DNA of 23,907 nucleotides, taken from positions 3,075 to 26,981 of the forward strand of contig BDDC01001338.1 of the NCBI GenBank assembly GCA_001662425.1, read 5' to 3'. Position 1 is the stretch's first letter. Each line of letters starts with the position of its first letter. The notes under the pieces are model-generated. The model ran no database searches. It saw only the letters and a program-made list of their open reading frames with translations, and had not been told where the DNA came from. Source of the stretch: Chlamydomonas sphaeroides (lineage: Eukaryota; Chlorophyta; Chlorophyceae; Chlamydomonadales; Chlamydomonadaceae). Position numbers and translations under genes: made by a program. Below are positions 1-9,886 of this stretch, piece after piece.

Positions 1-109
1 TGCATCCCAGCCCTCGGGACCTACGGGCGCCGCGCGCCCGTTCCTGTGCATCAATGACTTGTGGCAACTCCCTCAAGGACGCCTGTGACCCGCCGCCCTG
101 CTGCCGCAG

Positions 110-1458
110 CATCTGGTCGGTGGGCGTCATCCTCTACGTGCTGCTCTTTAAGGCGTACCCCGTGAGTGCAGCGCGCCAACCCACAACCGCTAGGCCGTTG
201 CAAGGCTACTCAGGCCACCATAAGTTACCCATCCCCATGCTGTACGATGTCCGCCGCCCTGTTCGCAACCCTGCAACGTACGCCCCGTCCGGTGGCTCTG
301 CCACCCCACCAGCCTTCCCCTTGTTCCCGACTCCTCCCGCCACGTGCCCGCAGTTTGGCGCCATCGCCGACCGAGACAACCGCGCGCAGCGCGACGCCGT
401 CATCCGCCGCATCGCCACCGCCGAGTGGCAGCTGCCCTCCTCGCCGCCCGTCAGCGCCGCATGCCGCGACCTGCTAGTCCGGATATTGGTGCCGGAGCCG
501 GGCCAGGTGAGCCGCCGCTTGCCGTACGGGACCCGCGTATGCGCACCGTGCCATCGTGTGTTCGTCTCGGTCGACGATGGCGCCACCAGTCGCTGTCGCC
601 TGCTGTGGAACTGCTCCTCCGGGTCCTGCTGCCCGCTGTTACTTGGGCGCATGTGTGGGCAGCCCAAATGGTGTCTCATACGACAGGCAGCTGCGGCCGG
701 AGGTCTGCGAGGTCGCATGCAGCGTGTTCTCGCCTCCGTTGCCCGCGCACTCCCTCTGTCAAGACGTTGCAAACCGCGGTAGTCCGTTGCTCCCTCGACG
801 ACACCTCCCTGCCAAGCACTCTCTCCGTAACGCCTGCCTCCCTCGCCCCCCTCGCAGCGCATCTCCATGGACGGCATCCTGGCGCACCCGTGGTTCCTGG
901 AGGAGCTGCCCGAGGGCGCGCTGGGCTTCAACACGGCGCTGGTGGAGGAGCAGGCGCGGGAGCCGCCCAGGTGGGAAGGGAAGAGGGGCGATAAACAGAT
1001 CGAGTGGATGGGCGCTGGCGTCTGGGCAGCGCGTGGCTGTAAGGGTGTCTGCAGAGCCCGCGTCGCCCCATCCCGACGCCAACGGTGCCTGCGGCTCGCG
1101 CTGCGGCCCCGCCTGCTGCGTCTCGAGTGCTGCCGCAACCCAACTGCCGGCCCGCAGGTGCGAGCAGACGATGGAGGAGATCGACGTCATACTACGCTCA
1201 GCCGAGGAGGAGCCCTTCCGCAGCCTGCCCGGCTCGGGCGGCGCCAGCGCCGGCACCGGCGGCGCCAGCCCCGGCGGCGGCGGGCCGTACGGGCAGGGCG
1301 GCGCGCAGTCTCCGCTGGGCGCCGACGCCACGGCGGTGGGCGGCGGCGGCATCACGGGCGCCGGCATGAGCTGCCTCATGGGCGACAGCGACATTGACGG
1401 CGAGATCCACGAGCTGGCGGCGGAGCACCCCAGCCTTTTTGAGGACCACATTCTGTGA
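110..1458 (+). CDS. SnRK2-type serine/threonine protein kinase, 3' portion (partial, 4 exons)
   Basis: Exons 110-161, 354-506, 858-970 and 1158-1458 give 205 C-terminal residues; the ATP-binding and catalytic loops lie upstream of the window. The first visible exon reads IWSVGVILYVLLFKAYP, which is kinase subdomain IX. The next carries the long helices of the C-lobe, ending ACRDLLVRILVPEPGQ, followed by RISMDGILAHPWFLEELP (subdomain XI, the usual end of an SnRK2 kinase domain). The last exon opens with CEQTMEEIDVILRSAEEE, which resembles the 'SnRK2 box' (QSIEEIMQIIAEA in plants), a helix that packs on the kinase domain. A Gly/Ala/Pro-rich linker follows, then an acidic tail ending LFEDHIL. 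Known family role: stress and nutrient signalling by Ser/Thr phosphorylation (in algae, for example, sulfur starvation). The specific role here is not determinable. Bases 1-109 look like intron. SnRK2 assignment is fairly sure; another CAMK-like kinase is the alternative. Confidence 0.85.
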
Positions 1459-1632
1459 GGGAGCGCGTGAGCAGGCGCGCATCTTGTGGTGGGGTTTTGG
1501 GGGCTTCGGGCGGAACCCGGCTGGCTGCTCGGGGGCTGCCGGCGCCACCTGGGGAGCGGACCAGGGCGTGCCTTCTGTAGGCGTGTGGAGTGCCGGGACC
1601 GGGGCCTGCCGAGGGCGTGGAGCGTTCGCAGA

Positions 1633-1725
1633 GGTGCGTTTCATGAGCTGGCGAAGGGGCACCCGCGCTTGTGCGAGGACCACATCCTGTGAGCGTGTGA
1701 GCAGGAGCGCATCCTGTGGTGGGAG
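1633..1725 (+). repeat. In-frame partial duplication of the kinase terminal coding segment
   Basis: Bases 1633-1692 align without gaps to 1399-1458 at an offset of 234 bp, with 45 of 60 bases identical by my count. Both copies keep a reading frame that ends in the same EDHIL-stop (13 of 19 residues the same). The match continues past the stop, where about 29 of 32 UTR bases are the same after a 4-base gap. An AG at 1630-1631 precedes the copy. It is either a dead duplicate in the 3' UTR or an alternative last exon. Confidence 0.8.
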
Positions 1726-2238
1726 GGAGGCTTTGCCGGGGACGGGTCGCCTGTGTACTGCCCTACTACCATGTGCCTGCGTTTTGCGTGTGGACGTCGG
1801 GATGTGGCCCGTTGGGCTCGAGCTGGGGACGTGGGCGGTGCGGCAGCGCACGGTGCGCGCCTGTGGGGGCTGGCACGCGGGTGCTGGCGGCGCTGAGTCA
1901 GAGCGCTGCCTTAGGCGGGAGCGCTGGCTGGTTGGGGCCAGGCTCACTAGGTGTCGGCCAGCTGCTCGGGGGCCAGCGGATCGGGGTGTGTGAGGCGTTC
2001 GCAGGTATCGTATTCGACTGTAGGTACCAATGCACCGCTGCGGGCCACGGCTGGGACCAGCCCCCAGGAGGGCTCCTGGCAGGGGCTGAGCTAGTGGATG
2101 GTGGTGCTTGGTGGCACCGCCTACACGGGCCCTGGTGGGAGCTCGGGTGCACGTGTGAGATGTGTTCGTGTGGGCGCAGGCGTGGCCCAGGAGGCGTATG
2201 GGCAGCGGAGGCTTATCAACTGGAAACAGTGAAGCCAG

Positions 2239-2243
2239 TGTAA
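2239..2243 (+). promoter_or_regulatory. TGTAA polyadenylation signal, probably for the kinase gene
   Basis: TGTAA is the usual poly(A) signal in Chlamydomonas and Volvox, normally 10-20 bases before the cleavage site. This copy lies 781 bases after the kinase stop codon and before VPS25. That would give a long but ordinary 3' UTR for these algae. Confidence 0.5.
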
Positions 2244-2595
2244 GTGTGAAGGTGAAGGTAAGCGGAGCCCAGCCCGGCAGGCTGAGGTGATGGCTTTCCG
2301 ACGGTGACGGCTGCGTGACGGACGGCCGTTGGCAGCGAGGCCAGGTCAGGGGTACACCCTTGATCCGTGGTGTTTCGGGTATGGCGACCCAACCCGAGTC
2401 AAGAGCGCTTCGGCGGGTCGCCTGCGGGAGAGCATCGCAGCGCACACACCACGGCCCCCATGACGTGCCCAGGCGAGTTGTGACCCCTGGTCAACCGAAC
2501 GCTGCATCCTAAAACCCCACCGGCCCCACGCTTACATCCAGAGCTACGCTCGTCGCCACGGTCTACTTCGCGCGCGTGCCGCGGATGCCGATGTC

Positions 2596-4605
2596 ATGAG
2601 CAACTTTCAGTTCCCTTACTTCTTTAACTATCCGCCCTACTTCACGTAAGCGTCTGATCATGGAGCTGATTACGAATGCGGCGGGCCTGTGTCGATTCTG
2701 TCGCGGCATCGCCCCGCAGGCTGCAGCCAGTGAAGGAGACGCGCGACAAACAGTCTGCGCTCTGGTGCTCGCTCATCCTCACGTACTGCCAGCATACCAA
2801 GGTGCGGGTGCCTCAGGACACGCATTCGCAAACCCTGGTCACCACTGCCCGCTCACGGCACCCGCTCTCATCGCGCCCCTCTCGCAGACCTACGTCCTCG
2901 ACACCCAAGCTCCGTCTCCGCTCTTCGTCAACGACTCTATCAATCGTAGGTCCCCATGTAGCTGCCCCGCCAGCAGCACACGCACGCAGCCCACGGGCTG
3001 AAGGCCTCAGCACACGCACCTCCCCGACTCGCTCCTTCCCTGCCCCTGCCCTACCTGCCAACCCGCCCGCAGGCAAACTCAACACCGAGGCGCGCGTAGC
3101 TTTCATCGACGACCTAGTCGCACAGGGTGGGCGCCCTGCCAGCTGCCCTGCCAGCACACTGCCCGCCGGCTTCGCGAGCGGCCGAGGCGACCAGCCTCGC
3201 CCGCGCCCAGCCGTTCGGGCGCTCCGGCCCACAGCACAGCACAACGCCCCGCCCACCGCCCAGACCCGAGCCTCAAAGCTCAGCACAGTGCGTCTGATGT
3301 GTCACTCGCTCCCGCATGGCTAGCCCAGTGGCTAAGCAAGGCCACATCGCAGCACGCTCAAGCCTGTTCACCACTCCAACCTGATGGAGCCTCACATCGT
3401 GTGTTAGCCACTGTACCGGTACTGCCCCCCGCCGCTCGCTCCCGCAGGGCGGGCCGAGTGGCTAGACAAGGCCAAGCGGCAGTGCCTCGTACTGTGGAAG
3501 CGGGTGCGGCTGATGGGGGCTCTGCGCTGCCGGCCTGGTCCTGAGGCGCGAGAGAGACCCGGGCGCGCGGGCCATCGCCGAGGGGCAAAGTGGACAGAGA
3601 GGGCAGAGGGGCCGGCCTCGCACACAGAGGGGCGGCCGCGCACGCAGAGGGGTGGCCGCGCACACAGAGGGGCGGCCGCGCACGCAGAGGGGTGGCCGGT
3701 GGCCCGGCCGCGCGGCGCCGGTAAGGCTGCCTGGCGTCGGACCCTGCTTCCTCCTGCTAGGCCCTGCCAAGAGGCACGTTTCAGGGGCAGAGGCCTGCCG
3801 CGCACGTGGTCACTGACTGACTGACTGACTAACTGACTGTATTACTGACTGACCTGCTGTCTCAGCCAGGCACTGCTGACGGGGACGCCGGGGAACGTGG
3901 GGATGTGCGCCCGGGGATGGCGACTGCCGCTGCCCCTTCCCATCGGCCGCCGCCTGCTGCCCCCCGCAGGTGGATGAATGGGCTGCCGTACTGACGGAGT
4001 TCGTACGGACGTACGGCCTGTCGGACTCGGTCATGACGGTGGACGAGCTGTCGTCCGGAGATGACGTGCGGGGTAGCGGTGCGTGGCGCGCGTGTGCTGT
4101 TGGGGTGGGATGGGGTGCGGTGCAGCAGGGGCGGGGGCGGGGGACGGGCAACGCACGCTCGGGCCGGGCCACAGACAGCGACAGCTCTGGAGCCTGGGGC
4201 TCTTTGGGGCCACAACGGCAGCCGGGGTCTTTGGGGCCTCTTTCCCGTGCCCGGTCGCCGGGCTGGCTCTTGCGCTTGAACTGGGTATGGCCGCTTGCGG
4301 CGGCGCGAGCCCAGTCGTGCGCCGTCACATCCCGGTTTCATCCCCCTTCCGCCCACAGAGCTGTACGGCCTGCACCCCGAGATCCTGACGCGCATGCTGC
4401 GCCTGCTCGAGTCGCAGGGGAGAGTCAGGTGCGGGGGCTGGGCGCGGACGGCTCCTGGGAGGCTACTGCTGGACTCGGCGGCATGCTGCAGCAACTGCGT
4501 CTGTAGGTACACCCAGTCCTGAGTTGCGCTTGCGCCTGCTTGCCTCTGGCCTTCAGGACCTTCAAGGGTGCCACGCCAGAGGAGCTGGGAGTCAAGTTCG
4601 TGTAG
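2596..4605 (+). CDS. VPS25: ESCRT-II complex subunit VPS25 (8 exons, complete)
   Basis: Exons 2596-2645, 2720-2801, 2888-2945, 3073-3126, 3448-3503, 3970-4078, 4359-4428 and 4557-4605 give 175 aa, close to the usual VPS25 length of about 176. The protein starts MSNFQFPYFFNYPPYF, the aromatic/proline N-terminus by which VPS25 binds VPS22 and VPS36. Family landmarks in order are LQPVKETRDKQ, ALWCSLILTYCQ (residues 30-41), SPLFVNDSINRKL, AEWLDKAKRQCLVLWKR, DEWAAVLTEFV and a C-terminus GVKFV. The fold is two winged-helix domains. ESCRT-II sorts ubiquitinated membrane cargo at endosomes and recruits ESCRT-III. The start is fixed because the ATGs at 2585 and 2591 run straight into a stop. Introns 4 and 5 carry a decayed exon copy and a minisatellite. 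I saw no TGTAA before the next gene. Confidence 0.93.
3301..3352 (+). pseudogene. Decayed copy of VPS25 exon 5 within intron 4
   Basis: Bases 3301-3350 match 3431-3480 at an exact offset of 130 bp, with 38 of 50 positions identical by my count (34 of 40 in the core 3305-3344). The parent stretch spans the polypyrimidine tract, the CAG acceptor and the first 33 bases of exon 5. In the copy the acceptor CAG has become CAT, so it should not be spliced. The frame still reads WLAQWLSKATSQ beside the parent GRAEWLDKAKRQ. Confidence 0.75.
3601..3700 (+). repeat. 20-bp minisatellite in VPS25 intron 5
   Basis: There are four good copies of a 20-bp unit (3621-3640, 3641-3660, 3661-3680, 3681-3700) and one degenerate copy (3601-3620). 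The units alternate CACACAGAGGGGCGGCCGCG and CACGCAGAGGGGTGGCCGCG, giving a 40-bp higher-order period. That suggests a two-unit block duplicated as a whole. Confidence 0.9.
3811..3854 (+). repeat. (ACTG)n tetranucleotide microsatellite
   Basis: An interrupted run of ACTG units lies in VPS25 intron 5. Five consecutive units are followed by an AACTGACTG variant and, after a short break, by TACTGACTGACC. Confidence 0.9.
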
Positions 4606-5080
4606 GGTTGGGTGTATTGTGGCCATCGGCGCTGTCGCGGACTGAAAGGGACCGGGCGCTCGAACGCTTTCGCTGTGGGGACGGAGACGCGAGCTGGCAG
4701 CTACTAGTGGAACGCTTGAGTGACCAATCCTAGCGCGACGGCGACGTGGGCATGCCCAGGCCTGGCAAGGCAGGGCTGCTCTGCCGGGCAACTGCTTGCA
4801 GTGCGAGGAGGGTTCGTGCCGAGGCCTCCCACGCACCAATTTTTGGCGAGTGAAGGGAAGGTGCTTGTCTATTGAATAAGCCGAGCTTGATGGGCGGGTT
4901 TTCGCTCAGTGCGCGGGTGCCATGGAACCTGCATGTTGACCAGCTTTTGGCGAGAGTCATCCACAACACAGCATTGTAGCTTTTGCAGCTCAATTAACGG
5001 TCTAGCAGGATAGCCTGCAAGCCTGTGGGAGTTTGCTGCGCACCCATCAGGCCACATCACTAGCTCAGTCCGGCGCCACC
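4606..5080. other. Spacer between VPS25 and V-ATPase subunit B
   Basis: These 475 bp must hold the VPS25 3' UTR and the V-ATPase B promoter and 5' UTR. I saw no TGTAA, no convincing TATA box and no conserved coding frame. The stretch 4840-5000 is richer in A/T than its surroundings. The ATG at 5081 sits in a strong Kozak-like context, GCCACCATGG. Confidence 0.6.
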
Positions 5081-8000
5081 ATGGCGGCCGTTGATATGCT
5101 CTCGTCGGAGCTGGCGTTCAAGGCGCATGTGGACGCCGCGAAGCGCGACTATGTCTGCGAGCCCCACCTTGGTGCGCGTGAATCCTGGCCCCTCGCACAG
5201 CCCTGCACTGCACCGCGCCAATTGCCTCGCCCTTCGCAGAGTACCGCACCGTCGCTGGTGTCAGCGGTCCTCTGGTGGTGGTGGAGTGCGTCAAGGTGCG
5301 GTATAAGAGTGGATCGACGCTGAGCGATTGCGACCTAACTCCCACCCTCCCAGCGCAGAAGCCCAAGTATGCGGAGATTGTGGAGATTCGTCTGGGTGAT
5401 GGCACCCTGCGCCGTGGCCAGGTGCTTGAGGTGGACGGCACCCGCGCGGTGGTGCAGGTGTTCGAGGGCACGTCGGGAATCGACAACCGCAAGACAACGC
5501 TGGAGTTCACCGGCGAGGTGCGTCGCGATGCTTGTGCTTCAGGGACCTCTGTACGCGCTGGTGACGACTGTTTGCCTCTGCAGGTGCTCACCACCCCCGT
5601 GTCGCGTGACATGCTCGGTCGCGTGTTCAACGGGTCCGGCAAGCCTATTGACGGCGGGTGCGCATGATGGCAATGGGGACGCTGCAGGGATTGCAGGGGC
5701 CTCCGGGGGCGCGGCAATGCTTGGGGGAGGGCTCTGCCGTGCCCTGCAGTCGGTACTCGGGCAGCCTTCTCTGGCCCCCGGCTCCGCATTCCCTACACGC
5801 AATAACACATCGCATACTCCCCTGACGCCCCCGCCTCCAGCCCGCCAATTCTGGCGGAGGCGTTCCTGGACATTACGGGCGCATCCATTAACCCCGCCGA
5901 GCGGACGTACCCCGAGGAGATGATTCAGACGGGTATCTCGACCATCGACGTCATGAACTCGATTGCCCGCGGGCAAAAGATCCCCCTGTTCTCGGCCGCC
6001 GGTGAGCATCTGCAGCTACATACCCTCAGCAGCAGCCGGTTGCCACTTCAGGCCTGAAACGCACAACATGCATGGCCGGCGCCCTCTGCCAGCTGCCTAG
6101 GCGTCCCAGCTGCTCGCCTTCTGAAGTCGGCCCCACCGGCGGCGCCGTTCCGCAGGTCTGCCGCACAACGACATTGCCGCGCAGATTTGCCGCCAGGCCG
6201 GCCTGGTGAAGCAGCCGACGGGCGTGAAGAAGCACGGGCACGGCGGCGGGCACGAGGGCGAGGGCGAGGACTCGTTCGCCATCGTGTTCGCGGCCATGGG
6301 TGTCAACATGGAGACGGCCCACTTCTTCAAGCAGGTGCGGCACAGAAGCCTGGCGTACGGGAACCGGCGGAGAAGGATGGAGGAGGCGTGAGGCGCGCTG
6401 CTCCACAGAGCGCTGTCGTCAACGGGTTCGCCCCGCGGGCTCAGACAGCACTCGCAGTCGCGCACCGCCACTCTGGAGCGCTCGGACTGCTGCTTCCGCG
6501 GGCAAGCAGCCGCAAGCGGCGCAGCACCTGGTATGAGGGATCCGTGCAGCGGCAGCACTGTGCAGGCAGCAGCACGCGCCGCCCGCAGGCAGCAGCGCGC
6601 TCACGCGTCTGTGCCGGCCGCTGCTCGAGGCCGCGGTGCGCGGCCCAAACCGCCCTCGGTGCGCCGCCGCCGCCGCACTCCTCAACAGCGAGGCACCCAC
6701 CCTGCAGCATCAGCAACACAACCCTGGCGTTGGCGCGCCTACAAAGCGTCCGTTTGCGCTGGCATGAGACGCTGTCGTCCTGGCACTCGACCGTGCTCAC
6801 GGCGGTCGCGCGCGCGCATCGACCTTTGTTCACCCCACCCCTTTCTCCCCTCCACTAGCGATGGCTCGCAGTTTGCAAGACCACCTCGTCAATCCCTTGG
6901 TGCAGTCCTTCCCCATGTGCGTTGGTGCCTGCTCTCTCCAACTATATCCTCTCCTCCCCTTCCTACCTGCAGGACTTCGAGGAGAACGGCTCGCTGGAGC
7001 GCACCGTGCTGTTCCTCAACCTGGCCAACGACCCCACCATTGAGCGCATCATCACGCCCCGCATCGCGCTCACCACCGCCGAGTACCTGGCCTACGAGTG
7101 CGGCTACCACGTGCTCGTCATCCTCACAGACATGTCGTCGTACGCCGACGCGCTGCGTGAGGTGTCGGCCGCGCGCGAGGAGGTGCCCGGTCGCCGCGGC
7201 TACCCCGGTGAGTGGCGGTCGGAGGGCTGGGGGCGGCGCCGCTCGCTGCCGGAATCTTTGGCGGGCTGCGATGCCCTTGCCGGAGCGCGTTGTTGCTACT
7301 TCTGCGGCGCAGATTCAGGGTTGCAGACTTTCCCTAGCGAGGCTACAGCGGTTGTCTTACGTGTATGTATCCTGCGACCCTGCGCAGGCTATATGTACAC
7401 GGATCTGGCGACCATCTACGAGCGCGCCGGCCGCATTGAGGGCCGCCAGGGCTCCATCACGCAGGTGCGCTGCGCTGCCGTGCTTTACGTCAGGCCACGC
7501 AGCGGTGTAAGGCGTGGGCGGCCGCTGGCGTGCGCGTCGGGACCGATGCAATCGCGAGATGAGCGCTTGCCATGAGTGCTTACGCGTGTTCGCATGCTGC
7601 ATGGCACCCTCCATCTGCCGCATCTAGTGCTGTTGTCCATGATCGCACCATGTCGCAATACCCTCAGCGAATCCGCCTCCCATCGAGTCGTGGTATGCGG
7701 CCCTGTCCCCTGCTGTCCATGCTCGTATCGCAACCGGCCATGTTTAACGCGCAACGCTTGACCCTACGGTACCTCCTCGCGCAGCTGCCCATCCTGACCA
7801 TGCCCAACGACGACATCACGCACCCCATTCCCGACCTGACGGGCTACATCACGGAGGGCCAGATCTACATTGACCGCCAGCTGCACAACAGGCAGCTCTA
7901 CCCGCCCATCAACGTGCTGCCGTCGCTGTCGCGTCTCATGAAGTCCGCCATCGGCGAGGGCATGACCCGCAAGTGCGTGCGGGCTGGAGCCGGGGCCGGG

Positions 8001-9112
8001 CGCGGCGCGAGCGCTGGAGCTGCGAGCCACAGGCTTTGGCCTGGGCCGCTGCAAACACCACTGCGGAGTTGCCGCAGCCCTCCGTATCTGCATGCTGCCG
8101 ATTCCATGCACGGCGAGGCTGCTTCGGCACCCGCGGTTGGTGTGCGGCCTACTGAGGCCGGTCCGTTTGGCGACCTACCGCTACTTGCTCCCAACCTCAG
8201 GGACCACTCGGAGGTGTCCAACCAGCTGTACGCCAACTACGCCATCGGCAAGGACGTGGCGGCCATGAAGGCCGTGGTGGGCGAGGAGGCGCTGTCGTCC
8301 GAGGACCTGCTGTACCTGGAGTTCCTGGAGAAGTTCGAGAGGAAGTTCGTGGCGCAGGTGGGGGCATGCGCTGTACCGGCGTTGGGGGGGGCAGGGAAGG
8401 TTCGCGCCGCGGGCTGGAGGCTGCGGCTACAGTTTCGCTGGGCGCGAGGGGCCAGGCTGCAGCTTGGGGGCGAGGCTGGCGGCTTCAGCCGTGGCACTGT
8501 GCGTGCCAGGCCGAAGGCCGGCGCCGACGCCGGCGCTCAGCAGCCCAGTGCCCGAACGTGTCACCAACTATGCGTCGAAACAAGTGCCGGCAGTCCGCGG
8601 CAGCCAGCACTGCCCCCATCGCCCGCGTGTAAATAAGAGTCAACACACGTCGCGTGCTCCGTGCGGCGCCTGGCCCTCAAGCCGTGTGCACCCGCCTTCC
8701 CGCCTCACGCCGCCTCCGCAGGGCCCCTACGAGAACCGCACCATCTTCAACTCGCTGGACCTGGCCTGGTCGCTGCTGCGCATCTTCCCGCGCGAGCTTC
8801 TGCGCCGCATCACCATCAAGACCCTGGACGAGTGGTGCGCGGGGGACTGCGGTTGCAGACGAAAGGCGTGCTGGGGTTTCCAACAAAGTTGGCAGCCTGA
8901 GTGAACCCGGGGATGTCGAAAACGCAGGAGGGGGGGCGGGACCTGAGGGCTGGGGCGGGAAGGTCAGGGCCGGCTGCTGGGGTGGTCGGTGCTAGCGTAT
9001 GGCCCTCTCTGCGACTTGGTTGCTACTTGCCTTCGCCCTGCCGATACTGCTGATAACCATCTTGGCCCTTCTGCCCTTGCCTCCCAGGTACGAGCGCAAG
9101 GAGGACCACTAA
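5081..9112 (+). CDS. ATPVB: V-type proton ATPase subunit B (12 exons, complete)
   Basis: Exons are 5081-5171, 5240-5295, 5359-5517, 5584-5657, 5841-6001, 6156-6334, 6973-7207, 7388-7464, 7785-7972, 8201-8357, 8722-8834 and 9088-9112, giving 504 aa (family about 490-510). Subunit B is the non-catalytic nucleotide-binding subunit of the cytosolic V1 sector that drives proton pumping into vacuoles and contractile vacuoles. Diagnostic stretches in order are VSGPLVVVECVK, VVQVFEGTSGID, MLGRVFNGSGKPIDGG, YPEEMIQTGISTID, ARGQKIPLFSAAG (in place of a classical P-loop), DFEENGSLERT, LANDPTIERIITPR, TDMSSYADALREVSAAREE, GYMYTDLATIYERAGR, DDITHPIPDLTGYITEGQI, NVLPSLSRLMKSAIGEGMT and NQLYANYAIGKD. The N-terminus is short, and a His/Gly/Glu-rich insertion lies at about residues 201-219. 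The gene symbol is my suggestion; the family is certain. Confidence 0.97.
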
Positions 9113-9886
9113 GCGGAGGGCCTTCCTCGCGCTGTCGAGCTGCAGTGGCTCTTGGTGGAGCAGCGGCGGGACATGAAAGGATGGGAGCGGCACGTTGAGA
9201 AGGGGCTGGTGTGGGGCGGGCGGGCGCGCGGGGTGGGGCGGAAGGCGGAGCGCGAGCGGACGCGGACGCGGGAGCACTGATGCCGGCGCCAAGCTGCATG
9301 TTTCGGGCGGACATGGGGCTGCAGGGGCTTGGGTGATTCGGACTCGGGGTAGATGCTGGCGGTCGTGCCTTTCGCTGCCATATGCATGGTGTTTTTGAGG
9401 CTGGCACTCTTCCACGAAGGTTGGTTAAACCGATTATGCTTCCCAACAGATTGCGTCGACCCTCACGACGCAACTCGCTCGCAATCGCAAGCCCGAATGC
9501 CGACTTCGTTGCACTTCTCACAAGCCCGCAGACAGCACGCGGCGCCGCCGTAGCAGCCCGGCCACAGGCGCGCCTCGGTGCCCTGACCCCCAGCAGTGTC
9601 GCCGTCGCAAAGAATGGTCAACGTCACGCAGAGCTGAAGCAAGCGTCACAGCGAACATCCCGCAACCCCTTCGACGCCCGCGCTCCTGCCCCCGAACACC
9701 CACGCGCCCCTGCGCTCCCTGGCCACGCATTAGCTCATCGCCAAAACGCAACGCTGTAGCCACGCCCACCACGCCTACCGACCCCCAAAAACCCTGAGCA
9801 CACACGGCAATCCGCTGCCGTACCGCAGCCTCGGCCCATCACGGTGCCAAAACGCCTGCCACGAAGCGTGGCCGCCGCAGCGCCGC
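9113..9886. other. Convergent 3' spacer between V-ATPase B and UROD
   Basis: The two genes point at each other here, so these 774 bp must hold both 3' UTRs. I could not find TGTAA on the + strand or its complement TTACA for the - strand. The longest frames have no recognisable composition or domain. Confidence 0.6.

Larger units (their letters stand above)
1459..2595 (+). other. Kinase 3' UTR and spacer before VPS25
   Basis: No independent gene is supported in this 1.1 kb. It holds a degraded copy of the kinase's terminal coding segment (1633-1725), a TGTAA signal at 2239-2243, and then about 350 bp that must contain the promoter and 5' UTR of VPS25. Two stretches share short matches, around 1519-1640 and 1960-2005. 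Both contain GCTGCTCGGGGGC and a later GCGTTCGCAG, so the duplication may have had a third, more decayed member. ORFs up to 415 aa on either strand here look like GC-rich chance frames with biased low-complexity composition. Confidence 0.6.

Noticed and set aside
1..109. Possible extra kinase exon at the left edge
   Set aside because: No kinase motif can be read in any frame, and it ends in a pyrimidine-rich tract with CAG at 107-109, so it is most simply the tail of an intron.
206..1138. 310-codon open frame on the - strand across the kinase exons
   Set aside because: It lies opposite well-supported kinase exons and its composition (Arg, Ser and Gly-rich) is that of the antisense of GC-rich coding DNA.
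1198..2445. 415-codon open frame on the - strand
   Set aside because: It overlaps the kinase's last exon and its UTR in antisense, is Pro/Arg/Thr-rich without any motif, and has no intron structure.
3601..3700. CRISPR-like array
   Set aside because: The 20-bp units are directly abutting with no spacers, and the setting is an intron of a eukaryotic gene.
7572..8636. 354-codon open frame
   Set aside because: It reads through real V-ATPase B exons 9 and 10 (same frame) and their flanking introns. Motifs and splice phases support the spliced model instead.
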